A stretch of DNA of 64,000 nt from Leptobacterium flavescens. GTDB taxonomy: Bacteria; Bacteroidota; Bacteroidia; Flavobacteriales; Flavobacteriaceae. The translations under genes were made by a program, and so were the position numbers. Positions 42,754-51,209 of this stretch are shown here, one piece after another. Where the stretch lies: assembly GCF_010671605.1 (NCBI RefSeq), contig NZ_JAABOO010000001.1, positions 1,364,001 through 1,428,000 of the forward strand. Reading direction: 5' to 3'. The notes under the pieces are model-generated. The model was not told the DNA's origin, made no database searches, and was given only the letters and a program-made list of their open reading frames with translations. The stretch's first letter is position 1. The number at the start of each line of letters is the position of its first letter.

Positions 42754-43115
42754 TGGCTTATAACGAATATGTAGCAGACCGGATCCGGCAGTTCCTGAAT
42801 GAAAAAAAGGCTCCCTTTTATGAAAAGAAAATGATGGGTGGTGTGTGTTTTATGGTGGATGATAAAATGTGTTGCGGGACTCATTTCGACAAAAAAAGGG
42901 AAACAGACCTCATCATGGCACGTATCGGGGAAGTAGCTTCTATGGAAGCCTCAAACAGGAAGGGGTGCCTACCTATGGATTTTACCGGAAGACCCATGAA
43001 AGGTTTTGTTTTTATCGGCCCGGAAGGTTTTGATCTGGACGAAGACCTGGAGTACTGGCTACAATTATGCCTGGACTTTAACCCTTTTGCCAAAAAAAGT
43101 AAGAAGAGAAAATAA
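42753..43115 (+). CDS. TfoX/Sxy N-terminal domain protein
   Basis: A 120-residue protein composed only of a TfoX/Sxy N-terminal-like domain (KKMMGGVCFMVDDKMCCGTH, then MDFTGRPMKGFVFI). It lacks the C-terminal domain of competence regulators such as Sxy. In Bacteroidota such single-domain proteins are frequent and not known to control competence. It is coupled to the upstream DUF2461 gene by an overlapping stop and start. Confidence 0.8.
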   Translation: MAYNEYVADRIRQFLNEKKAPFYEKKMMGGVCFMVDDKMCCGTHFDKKRETDLIMARIGEVASMEASNRKGCLPMDFTGRPMKGFVFIGPEGFDLDEDLEYWLQLCLDFNPFAKKSKKRK

Positions 43116-43163
43116 CGACTTATTTTCCTTAAATTTAAGGATACCAAAACAAGGAAAATTCCA

Positions 43164-43982
43164 ATGGTATCAAATCTTAAAATGCATTTTAGCTGGTCGC
43201 AGATCAATCTGACCAGAAAACAGGAGCAATTTCTTATGGGGATAGCGGTTGGGATACTTCTTATCCTGAGTATTTTTACGCTAAAACCTTTTGGGATCCG
43301 CTTTAAAGGCGGGGATACAGGTTTTCGCTTGTTGCTTCTGGCTTATGCACTAGCAACATCTGCAGTACTTCTTTGTAATGAAATGCTGGTAAAGAACATC
43401 CTGCTTCCGAAGTTCCGCTTCCGGAAATGGAGCGGATCCTCTGTTTTTCTCTGGTATTTCTATCAGATGGCTTCCGTCCTTATCGTCTGTTTTCTCATTT
43501 TTTCCCTGAATTCCTATTCGTCAAGACTTCCCGCTGACCTGACCGTTTTTATGATCGGGCTTCGCATGGTGGCTTTCCTGCTGGCACCTTTAATGATCCT
43601 GGTGTCTTTTACCATCAGGAAACTGTTTCCGTTAGATGATCTCATCACCTTAAAGTCATCCGATAAAAGCAGTGACTTTCAGATCCTGCCTGCAGAACTC
43701 TTCTTTATTGAATGCCAGGATAATTACGCAGCCATCTATTATACCGAAGGCGATGACAATCATCTGAGAAAAAAACTGATCCGGTCTACCATGAGTGCCC
43801 TGGAGGAGCAATTATCTAATGCTGATATCCGGAAATGTCACCGGTCATTCATTGTGAATCCGCTTCATATTCAAGCGGTAAAAGGAAACAAAAAACAAAT
43901 GCGACTGGTTTTGAAAAATACAGATCGTATTATTCCCGTTTCCAGAAAACACAGTGATTTTTTCGAAAAACTCAGGAAATAA
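43164..43982 (+). CDS. LytTR-type transcriptional regulator with membrane helices
   Basis: A 272-residue protein. The N-terminal ~165 residues contain about four hydrophobic segments (e.g. FLMGIAVGILLILSIFTL, SVLIVCFLIFSL, VAFLLAPLMILVSF), followed by a LytTR DNA-binding domain (about 170-272; ELFFIECQDNYAAIYY, KCHRSFIVNPLHI, IIPVSRKHSDFF). There is no receiver domain and no histidine kinase beside it, so it is a one-component membrane regulator. The next gene encodes a DoxX-type protein, a possible target. Confidence 0.85.
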   Translation: MVSNLKMHFSWSQINLTRKQEQFLMGIAVGILLILSIFTLKPFGIRFKGGDTGFRLLLLAYALATSAVLLCNEMLVKNILLPKFRFRKWSGSSVFLWYFYQMASVLIVCFLIFSLNSYSSRLPADLTVFMIGLRMVAFLLAPLMILVSFTIRKLFPLDDLITLKSSDKSSDFQILPAELFFIECQDNYAAIYYTEGDDNHLRKKLIRSTMSALEEQLSNADIRKCHRSFIVNPLHIQAVKGNKKQMRLVLKNTDRIIPVSRKHSDFFEKLRK

Positions 43983-44093
43983 GAGGGCCATTTATCCCAA
44001 AACAGCCCTGTTCTCCCCAAACAACTTTTATCCTTTTCTCCTTTAATACCTGCCCTCTACATTTGAATAGACAGAATTCAAAATTACAATCTG

Positions 44094-44474
44094 ATGAACA
44101 AATTCCTCACTATTCTCAAATGGACCCTGATCGTTTTAATGGCCTTGTTGTTTTTAAGTTCGGCATATCCTAAGATCCTTCCGAATACTGCTATGATCAA
44201 TCGTTTTGAAGCATGGGGTTATCAGAAATGGTTCCTTCAATTTATCGGCATCGCAGAATTACTGGGAACCGTACTTCTGTGCATTCCCAGGTTCTCTTTT
44301 TACGGTGCTCTTACGTTAATTGCTGTCATGATCGGAGCCGTATACACTCATCTCAGTACCGGTATCGGGAGCCCCGGTTTCGCCATTATTACTATGATAT
44401 TACTGGCACTTATAGCCTTTTTATGGAAGAAGGAAACACTGCTAAGGCCCAACAGTAACAAAAAACTTTCCTGA
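44094..44474 (+). CDS. DoxX-family membrane protein
   Basis: A 126-residue protein with four membrane helices, starting TILKWTLIVLMALLFLSSAY and containing the family pattern FLQFIGIAELLGTVLLCIP and GALTLIAVMIGAVYTHL. DoxX-like proteins are small inner-membrane proteins of unclear redox-related role. It lies 111 bases after the LytTR regulator and 36 bases before a putative secreted metalloprotease gene. Confidence 0.8.
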   Translation: MNKFLTILKWTLIVLMALLFLSSAYPKILPNTAMINRFEAWGYQKWFLQFIGIAELLGTVLLCIPRFSFYGALTLIAVMIGAVYTHLSTGIGSPGFAIITMILLALIAFLWKKETLLRPNSNKKLS

Positions 44475-44510
44475 TCATCTTTATAGTAAATCAACCAACT
44501 GTAAAGCACT

Positions 44511-45521
44511 ATGAAAACGATAACAGAAATTCGTGCCCTTCTTATTTTTTGTCTTATTACCTTTTGTTTTCCGGTGGAAGTAAATGCCCAGGAAAAGAAA
44601 TACACTTTTCACTACGAAGACATTGAGAATTTCCGAATTGCCTATGAAGCCATTCAGTCGGGTTCGGATGCTGTTGAAGAGATCCGGAAATACTTCGGTA
44701 AGGCCAGTCCCGGGATGAAGGGATGGCTGGACATCTACGGCCTGAAACCGGAAAGGCTTGCAAAAGAAGTAGTGAACAGGCCTAAATTTTATAAAAACCT
44801 CCTCCATACAGATAAGGAAATACGAAAGTATGAAAAGACCATCTCCGAAGCTTATACCCGTTTACTGGAATTCCCTCCGTTAAAGGGTCAGACCATTTTA
44901 CCTACCTATTATTTCATTCTCTGGAGTGGCGGCGGATCTGTCAGGCCGGCCGGGTCCATGATATCGGTCGATTATTTCGGGTTAAGTGATACCATTGATC
45001 CTTCGGAATTCCCGGAAGGTATTTTCCCAAAAGGCAGAATACCGCTTGTATCGCTAAAAAATATCCCCCATGTCTCACTTCATGAGATGGTTCATTGGTT
45101 TCAACGTCATTTCCAGGGGCTCGACAACTATGTATCCATATATCGCAATAAGGAACAAAGTACACTTCTGGCCTATGCCATCCGCGAAGGCGGGGCAGAA
45201 ATGATAACCCGTGTACTAACCGAATTGGAAGATACCAAAAGAAATGATTTCGGAAGAAAACACGAACAGGAAATATGGGAAGCTTTTAAACCCGATATGT
45301 TTAAAAATGTTGACGAAGCCAGAGGGTGGTTTTCCGGAGCTTTTCCCGACAAAAGAGAATGGCCTTTCCAGATCGGATACTATATGGGGCTGGAGATAAC
45401 ACAGTACTATTATGAGCAGGCTAGAGATAAAGAAGCGGCCCTGGAGGAAATATTCAATGCATACAAACCGGAGCAATTCAGGAAATTTATTGATGTATAT
45501 TCCAAAAAGTTTGAAGATTGA
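44511..45521 (+). CDS. Secreted DUF2268-like putative zinc protease
   Basis: A 336-residue protein with a signal peptide (ends VEVNAQ). The motif LHEMVHWFQRH provides His191-Glu192 and His195 of an HExxH zinc site, and REGGAEMI about 25 residues later may supply the third, Glu, ligand as in gluzincins and DUF2268 proteins. The remainder is mostly helical. It should act in the periplasm or outside the cell. The family assignment is by motif only and no substrate is known. Confidence 0.68.
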   Translation: MKTITEIRALLIFCLITFCFPVEVNAQEKKYTFHYEDIENFRIAYEAIQSGSDAVEEIRKYFGKASPGMKGWLDIYGLKPERLAKEVVNRPKFYKNLLHTDKEIRKYEKTISEAYTRLLEFPPLKGQTILPTYYFILWSGGGSVRPAGSMISVDYFGLSDTIDPSEFPEGIFPKGRIPLVSLKNIPHVSLHEMVHWFQRHFQGLDNYVSIYRNKEQSTLLAYAIREGGAEMITRVLTELEDTKRNDFGRKHEQEIWEAFKPDMFKNVDEARGWFSGAFPDKREWPFQIGYYMGLEITQYYYEQARDKEAALEEIFNAYKPEQFRKFIDVYSKKFED

Positions 45522-45552
45522 GTTTTAAATTTGATATCTCAACACTCAAAAT

Positions 45553-45924
45553 ATGGATAAGAGCAATTTCAGGATCGAAGGCTTGACGGTAGCTGTAGAT
45601 CATATGGATAAAATGGTCGGTTTTTACTCCGGGGTTTTTAATGTTGAATTTCAAAAGAAAGAGCTATACGGTTCTACTCTCTTTTCCGGAGAATGGTGCG
45701 GATTTCAATTGTTATTCTGCCCCGCTCAACTGGCAGGTATCGACGTAAATCGCAATCGCCAGCAATTCGATATTGTGGTAAACAAACTTGAAGAACTGGT
45801 CCAGGCCGCTTTAGATTCGGGCGGAAAAATTCTCCAGGAAATAACTGTTCAGGAAGGCTTTCGCACAGCTGCGGTTTTTGACCCGGACGGCAACAGTATT
45901 GTCCTCAAAGAATATACAAAATAG
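45553..45924 (+). CDS. VOC-family (glyoxalase-like) protein
   Basis: A 123-residue VOC-fold protein: GLTVAVDHMDKMVGFYSGVF begins the first module and VFDPDGNSIVLKEY closes the second. It is not close to the other VOC protein at 41661. The start codon lies 31 bases after the putative protease gene, so the two may share a transcript. Enzymatic function not assignable. Confidence 0.78.
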   Translation: MDKSNFRIEGLTVAVDHMDKMVGFYSGVFNVEFQKKELYGSTLFSGEWCGFQLLFCPAQLAGIDVNRNRQQFDIVVNKLEELVQAALDSGGKILQEITVQEGFRTAAVFDPDGNSIVLKEYTK

Positions 45925-45960
45925 AAAAACCTGCCTTCCCCTTTTAGAGGTTAGCAGGTT
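45925..45960 (-). terminator. Terminator of the chitinase gene
   Basis: AACCTGC (45928-45934) pairs with GCAGGTT (45954-45960). On the minus strand the stem is followed by a U run (complement of the A run at 45925-45929), so it serves the chitinase gene; it also separates the convergent VOC gene. Confidence 0.6.
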
Positions 45961-45987
45961 CCTAAACAAGCTTATAAAAAGGCAAGT

Positions 45988-47865
45988 TTAATTACATGTT
46001 CCTATGGTCTTCCACCAGTGTTCTCCGCTTCCCGGAGTTACCCAAAGTGGTCCTGTCTGTGCTTCGTAAATGGTTCCCTGGTACACCACTCTGTCTCCCT
46101 GATTGTATATGGTCGGATAGGGTTCCCAGGCTGCTATTCCGTCGCAGGAACCTCCTCCTCCGCCACCTCCCGAAGAGGTAACACTGACCGATACGGAAGA
46201 TGAAGTTGTCGAATCTCCGGCATCGTCGGTTGCCACAGCAGTTAAGGAATGATTCCCTACAGCCGCATTCGTCCAGTTATAGGCATAAGGTGCTGTTGTA
46301 TCTTCTCCAAGTTTTACACCATTGGCAAAGAACTCTACCCTGGTTACATTTCCATCACTATCGGATGCAGATGCAGTAATGTTGATGGCATCCCCTTCCG
46401 TAAATGAAGCATTAGCTACCGGAGCACTTATAGAAACCGAAGGAGCAGCATTGCTTCCGCCTCCGCCTCCGCTTCCATCGCAATCCTGTACAAATTCCCA
46501 TGGATTTCCGTTCCCCAGGCTTTGGGGAGGAATATTGTTCTGTGTCCACCATTTGGCGCGGTATAATCTGTTCTCATAAATAGCTTCCTGTCCGCCTGTA
46601 TAAGCCGTAGCTGAATCCCATTGCGGTGCACCATCACATCCTGTGCCGTTTCCTCCGCCACCGGAGCCACCTCCACCACCGCCTCCGTTATATGGAGACT
46701 CGGGATAATTTTCCGCATTGGCAATCGCGGTTTGTTTTGAAACACCGCCTAAAACCTGGCTTCCCACATACATATAACCGTAAGCAGAAGAACCACCTCC
46801 CTGAAGAAGCAATTGCCAGATCATAAGTCCGTCCGTACTGCTTTGTGCTGCAATATGAGAGGAAAGATCGGCTATATTATCATAGGTATAGGTATAATAA
46901 GGTCCCCAGGGCTCATTGGGAAAATGAGTTCCTGCAGCCAGCGTAAACCCGTATTGATCTGCATAATACTTATAGGAATCATACATAATGCTTCTCCTGC
47001 TGGCAGCACCGGAATTATATCCCTGATAGGCAATAAGGTCTATCTTATCTCCCACCGCTTCCATTACCGGGATCATATGTCCTGTTGATGTAAATCCGAA
47101 AAGGCTGATAGCTTCATTGGGAGATGTGGCATTAAACAAATTAGCATCGGATTCGCCGGTTACCTGATTTCTTTTGCTGTAGGCAAAAGGTGAAGCCGGG
47201 TCGTCATTGTTCACACCTCCCAGAGCTCCCACTCCTGCAGGTGCACAGGCAATGATATATTCTCCCTTGGGCATGATAGCCCTGGAGTTATTAAAGAAAT
47301 CAATAAAACGCTGAACGTTTATCGGATCTCCGATGGTCTGGAAACCTCCGTTCGGCTCAAAATCCCAGTCAATCCCGTCAAAGCCCATATCGTCTACAAG
47401 ATCCTTGATCTGCTGATATTCTATATTATAAGCACTGGGAGATCCCCAGTAAGTTTCTCCTCCGATAGACAGGATCACTTTGATCCCCTTCGATTTCAGG
47501 GCAGCCACAGAGCCTTTTAAGGTAGCTCCGCCATAGGGGGTTTGTATCCCGGTACCGCTAATGTCTAAAGATCCTTTCTGATATCTCAGGTCGGGTCTTG
47601 CAAAAGCCAGGAATACATGATTTACGTGAGTCGGAATATCCCTTAGCCTGGAGCCGTTATCTCCGGAGGTCCAGGTTTCCGACCAGGAAGGGAAATAACC
47701 CAGAATAATAGGATCGGTACTCTGAATAGTGGTCGTTGACTCAATCTGTTGGAGTTCCTCCTGACCAATAGTTTCCAGTTCCGAAATACTTTCCTTATTA
47801 CAGCCAACCAGCAACACGGGCAGCAACACATAAGCAAGCAGCTTTTCTAAATTTTTCATGTTCAT
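45988..47865 (-). CDS. GH18 chitinase lipoprotein with two chitin-binding modules
   Basis: A 625-residue protein. Lipoprotein signal LPVLLVGC (Cys22); GH18 barrel about 52-390 with the substrate motif KVILSIGG and the catalytic motif DGIDWDFE (163-170; Glu170 is the acid/base). A Gly-rich linker leads to a CBM5/12-like module (about 405-455; WDSATAYTGGQEAIYENRLY, AKWWTQ), a second linker, a Big-type immunoglobulin-like domain (about 465-560; ASDSDGNVTRVEFFANG) and a second CBM5/12-like module (about 575-625; VYQGTIYEAQ). It would cut chitin at the cell surface. There is no type IX sorting domain at the end. Confidence 0.92.
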   Translation of the reverse strand: MNMKNLEKLLAYVLLPVLLVGCNKESISELETIGQEELQQIESTTTIQSTDPIILGYFPSWSETWTSGDNGSRLRDIPTHVNHVFLAFARPDLRYQKGSLDISGTGIQTPYGGATLKGSVAALKSKGIKVILSIGGETYWGSPSAYNIEYQQIKDLVDDMGFDGIDWDFEPNGGFQTIGDPINVQRFIDFFNNSRAIMPKGEYIIACAPAGVGALGGVNNDDPASPFAYSKRNQVTGESDANLFNATSPNEAISLFGFTSTGHMIPVMEAVGDKIDLIAYQGYNSGAASRRSIMYDSYKYYADQYGFTLAAGTHFPNEPWGPYYTYTYDNIADLSSHIAAQSSTDGLMIWQLLLQGGGSSAYGYMYVGSQVLGGVSKQTAIANAENYPESPYNGGGGGGGSGGGGNGTGCDGAPQWDSATAYTGGQEAIYENRLYRAKWWTQNNIPPQSLGNGNPWEFVQDCDGSGGGGGSNAAPSVSISAPVANASFTEGDAINITASASDSDGNVTRVEFFANGVKLGEDTTAPYAYNWTNAAVGNHSLTAVATDDAGDSTTSSSVSVSVTSSGGGGGGGSCDGIAAWEPYPTIYNQGDRVVYQGTIYEAQTGPLWVTPGSGEHWWKTIGTCN

Positions 47866-48222
47866 CTAAATTTTGGTTAATACACTGAAATTTAGTCAGG
47901 TATTGGGTTGATGACCGGAAAATTTATCTCAACAACACCGGATCGCATACTAACGACAAAATGTGCTCGATTTAAGGAGTAAGGGCAAATTTAAATTACG
48001 GGTTTTCAATCACTTAACAATGTAATTCCCTCAATGGTTTTTTTTAAAATATACGGGAAGCAGCTGTTTTTAGTTCTCATTATACCGCTTTGAGACAAAT
48101 CTAACCCTCCTGTTTATACACATCCCCGGGCATATCCTCTAAATTTATTCACAGGCAGAAATTTTACTGTTCCTGCTTTAAAGCAAAAGCATTCATTTTC
48201 AACCCTTAACCAATAAACAATT
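47866..48222. other. Intergenic region between divergent chitinase and small secreted protein genes
   Basis: 357 bases without a supportable gene. On the minus strand TAAATTTG (47993-47986) fits the -7 consensus for the chitinase gene, with a leader of about 115 bases, but no TTG stands at the right distance. Nothing else was recognised apart from AT-rich stretches. Confidence 0.4.
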
Positions 48223-48624
48223 ATGAAATATCTATTTACTTTATTATTTTTAGCGATGTCCGCCTCAGGTTTCGCTCAGGAAAAAACCCTGGAAGGCGAA
48301 TGGACAGGACACTATCAGACTTTGAGAGCATTCGAAGGCAAACTCAAAATACAGGTGTCTAAAGAAGGATCTAAATGGAACCTAAGCGTAATCTCCTCCA
48401 ATGAACACTACCCTCAGGAAGAACAGGAAACACTGGAAAGTTTTCTGGTTGATGGGAATACTATTATCTGGTCTATAAACTGGGGGCCGAATAATGTAAC
48501 CTTCAGAGGGCATTTAAAAGATGACCACTTTATGGTTGGTACTATTGAAGGAAAACAAAACGATATAGGAGTGAGTTTCGGAGGGCAGTGGATAGCAGTG
48601 CGAAAATCGGCCAGAAGAAGGTAA
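48223..48624 (+). CDS. Small secreted protein of unknown function
   Basis: A 133-residue protein with a signal peptide (LFLAMSASGFAQ) and a beta-rich mature part that begins LEGEWTGHYQTLRAFEGK and has TIIWSINWGPNNVTFRGHL; the pattern is like small lipocalin- or META-like barrels, but no family can be named. It is followed after 51 bases by the alpha/beta hydrolase gene. Confidence 0.65.
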   Translation: MKYLFTLLFLAMSASGFAQEKTLEGEWTGHYQTLRAFEGKLKIQVSKEGSKWNLSVISSNEHYPQEEQETLESFLVDGNTIIWSINWGPNNVTFRGHLKDDHFMVGTIEGKQNDIGVSFGGQWIAVRKSARRR

Positions 48625-48675
48625 AACTTCCCTGCTTCCCTCAACCGTCCGAAATTGAAAATAAATTAAAAAAAT

Positions 48676-50298
48676 ATGCTGAAAAAAGTTCTTTTCTTTT
48701 ATCTGCCCCTAATTCTTGTCCCCTTTTATACCTTGTCACAAAGTAACCCGGATAATGTACTGGTTCCCGCTCCCTACGATGCGGGCTTCAGGCAGTACTG
48801 GGTATCGGACCCTTCCAGGGAAATGAAGATCAAGGGAACGGATATTCAACAGGAACGGGCCATGCTGGTCAATATCTGGTATCCTGTAGAACCCTCTGCC
48901 GCCCCCTCACCTTTTACCCGCCGTACATATTTTGATTTTGTCAAAGAGGGAAAGTACAAAGCTATATCCGAAGCCTACAGAAACTATAATCTTGAGGTGC
49001 TGGAAAGTGAGATCTTCCCGTATTTCCCAGACTCGCTGGCCACTCCTTCCGTAAAAAAGGAATACCTGGAAGCCTTTCTCGATTTACCGCTTCCGGTGCG
49101 TAAGGACGCACTGCCGATCCAGGGTAAATTCCCGGTGGTCATCTATCACCAGGGAGCAGGCGCCTCCTTTGAGGATAATAATTTTTTATGCGAATACCTG
49201 GCGGGGCACGGGTATATTGTTATAGGAAGTTCTTTCTTCTCCGGGAAGGGAAGTTTAGGTCCTGACGGAAGGCTAACAAGCCTGGAAGATATAGGGTTTT
49301 TACTCGATTATTTAAAAAAATACTCCTTTGCCGATACTTCAAAGGTAGCTGTAATGGGACATAGCCTGGGAGGGCAGGGAGCTCTTATAAGTTTTGCTCT
49401 TAATTCCAGAGGTATAAATACCGTAATAAGTATGGAAACCACACAGGAGTATCATGAGATCGATCACCCCCTCTGGAAAGATTTTACCGATCCTGTTCTG
49501 GAAAGCGATATAGACAGTCGGGGTGGGTCCCTTTTGTCGTTTGCTTCTCATTCTTCCTTATTTGCCCTTAACGATCTGATGAAAAAAACAGATCGTTACT
49601 ATGTGTCATTACCCTCCTATTTTGATCATAACGACTATCTGTCCCAGGCTTCGTATGCCCGTACTCTTTATTTGTATTTCTTATACAAAAAAGGATCTGA
49701 AGAGGATGAACAAGATATTGCCGACCTGAAATTACGCCAGCAGTTTATTGATGAAAAATACGCCGAAGTCCTGTCTGTAACTCTCGATTTTCTGAATCAT
49801 AAACTAAAGGGCAACAGAGCCGGTCTTATTAAAGGGCTTCAATCTTCCTCCAGAGAGAATATCAATTACAACCAATTGATCCGTCACGAGCAGAAACCCG
49901 ACGGGCCTGTTCCCACATCCAGGGAGCTATATCAGATGCTGCAATCCAAAGGTGTATCCCGGGTAATAAAAACCCTGAGGCGTTTTAGCGAGGAAGGAAC
50001 CAAATACAGAAATGACCTCGGAGAAGAAGTGGATAAACCCATCTTCGGAAGTACTTTTTCCTATGTAATGGTTTTAAGTCTGCTGAAAAAAGGAAAAATT
50101 GAAGAAGCCAGGAAACTTTCGGGCTTTTACAGCGAAATAGATATTCATGTTGCCAGTCGTTTTATCTCGCTTAGCTCTTTTTACAAACTGTTCGGGAAAA
50201 ATGAGATCTCCAAACAAAATCTCCGTTACCTCCTGTTGCTGGAGCCCGAAAATCAGGAAGCAAAGGAATTATTGGAAACATTGTCAAAAAAAGAATAA
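48676..50298 (+). CDS. Secreted alpha/beta hydrolase (PAF-acetylhydrolase/dienelactone hydrolase-like)
   Basis: A 540-residue protein with a signal peptide (ends YTLSQ). The nucleophile elbow VAVMGHSLGGQGA places the catalytic Ser at about 229; the preceding oxyanion segment is FPVVIYHQGAGASFEDN. The order resembles platelet-activating-factor acetylhydrolase-like and dienelactone-hydrolase-like esterases. About 150 residues after the hydrolase domain are helical, ending with a TPR-like segment (LLLEPENQEAKELL). Acts outside the cytoplasm. It is separated by six bases from the NTF2-like lipoprotein gene. Confidence 0.75.
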   Translation: MLKKVLFFYLPLILVPFYTLSQSNPDNVLVPAPYDAGFRQYWVSDPSREMKIKGTDIQQERAMLVNIWYPVEPSAAPSPFTRRTYFDFVKEGKYKAISEAYRNYNLEVLESEIFPYFPDSLATPSVKKEYLEAFLDLPLPVRKDALPIQGKFPVVIYHQGAGASFEDNNFLCEYLAGHGYIVIGSSFFSGKGSLGPDGRLTSLEDIGFLLDYLKKYSFADTSKVAVMGHSLGGQGALISFALNSRGINTVISMETTQEYHEIDHPLWKDFTDPVLESDIDSRGGSLLSFASHSSLFALNDLMKKTDRYYVSLPSYFDHNDYLSQASYARTLYLYFLYKKGSEEDEQDIADLKLRQQFIDEKYAEVLSVTLDFLNHKLKGNRAGLIKGLQSSSRENINYNQLIRHEQKPDGPVPTSRELYQMLQSKGVSRVIKTLRRFSEEGTKYRNDLGEEVDKPIFGSTFSYVMVLSLLKKGKIEEARKLSGFYSEIDIHVASRFISLSSFYKLFGKNEISKQNLRYLLLLEPENQEAKELLETLSKKE

Positions 50299-50304
50299 AC
50301 CGAT

Positions 50305-50814
50305 ATGAAAAAAGCACTCTCCCTTTCCGTCTTAATCATTAGTCTGTTAGTAATTTCCTGTCAAAAGCAGGAAGCAGCAACCGTTGATCTTGAAAAAGAA
50401 AAGGCCGAGATCCTTAAGTTACACCACGCACAAAGAGATCATCATTTTGGCAAAGATTCCATTGCCTTTGCCAGCCAGCTTTCGGAGGATTTTATTTCCG
50501 TAAACCGGGGAGAGATCACAAAACCCACTTATGAAGAAAACCTCGGGCGCTACCATGCCTACTTTTCTTCGGTGGAATTTGAAAAATGGGACGATACGGC
50601 AGAACCGACCATCCGTTTTTCGGAAGATGGAAAAATGGCCTATACGATCGTAGAGAAAGAGATCGTCATCCGCTTTGAGGAAAATGGGAAACCTATGGAA
50701 GAGAGTACGGAATACGCATGGGTATCCATCTACAGGAAATACGATGACGGTTGGAAAATAGACTGTGTTTCCTCTACCAATAAACCGAGTACTGTTCGGG
50801 AATTAACCGAATAA
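50305..50814 (+). CDS. NTF2-like (DUF4440/SnoaL-type) lipoprotein
   Basis: A 169-residue lipoprotein (lipobox SLLVISC, Cys19). The mature part follows the NTF2-like fold of DUF4440 proteins: a first helix ILKLHHAQRDHHFGKD, then SEDFISVNRGEI and the late strand YAWVSIYRKYDDGWKIDCV. These small domains bind small ligands or have hydrolase/isomerase roles; no catalytic residue is clear. Likely co-expressed with the hydrolase gene. Confidence 0.75.
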   Translation: MKKALSLSVLIISLLVISCQKQEAATVDLEKEKAEILKLHHAQRDHHFGKDSIAFASQLSEDFISVNRGEITKPTYEENLGRYHAYFSSVEFEKWDDTAEPTIRFSEDGKMAYTIVEKEIVIRFEENGKPMEESTEYAWVSIYRKYDDGWKIDCVSSTNKPSTVRELTE

Positions 50815-50864
50815 AAACAATTTATATGTTTTCGACCGATTCTGGCCATTTGTTTAACCCTTTT

Positions 50865-51008
50865 TTAATTCTCCGTTTCCTTTTTTGGAATATGAGTCTT
50901 AGCCATAGCATTGTTATGGTTTGTCCTTAGAGTTTTTCGTTTTCTACCGTTTAATATCAATACCAATTCTTCATCACCGTCCTGTAAGAGTAATTGTTCA
51001 GCTATCAT
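50865..51008 (-). CDS. Possible 47-residue protein in a 395-base gap
   Basis: The gap 50815-51209 contains on the minus strand an open frame from the ATG at 51008 to the TAA at 50867: MIAEQLLLQDGDEELVLILN, then GRKRKTLRTNHNNAMAKTHI and PKKETEN. It has a hydrophobic-acidic first half and a basic second half with natural amino-acid composition, and an in-frame stop three codons before the start. No family is recognised and it may be an orphan or the remnant of a longer gene. The remainder of the gap (51009-51209) would hold the promoter of the gene at 51210; nothing clear was seen there. Confidence 0.35.
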   Translation of the reverse strand: MIAEQLLLQDGDEELVLILNGRKRKTLRTNHNNAMAKTHIPKKETEN

Positions 51009-51209
51009 ATCATGTCATGTGCGGGATTATTTATTTCATGAGGGATAGGTGAAATGTTCTTTAAATGAATAAGGGTTTTTAAATAATCAGATATTGGTTC
51101 AAATCCTATAAAACTTAACATTATTTCAGTTAATTATGAGATTTATCGTCAATATGTAAATTTCATAAAGCTCTACCGACCTATCGATCAATCAAAATTT
51201 TAAAATACT

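Noticed and set aside
46322-47088. Plus-strand open frames inside the chitinase gene
   Set aside because: They lie opposite to a clear GH18/CBM coding region with full catalytic motifs and have no recognisable features.
45988-47865. Type IX secretion of the chitinase
   Set aside because: The protein ends in a chitin-binding module with no C-terminal sorting domain, and it has a lipobox; surface lipoprotein is the simpler reading.
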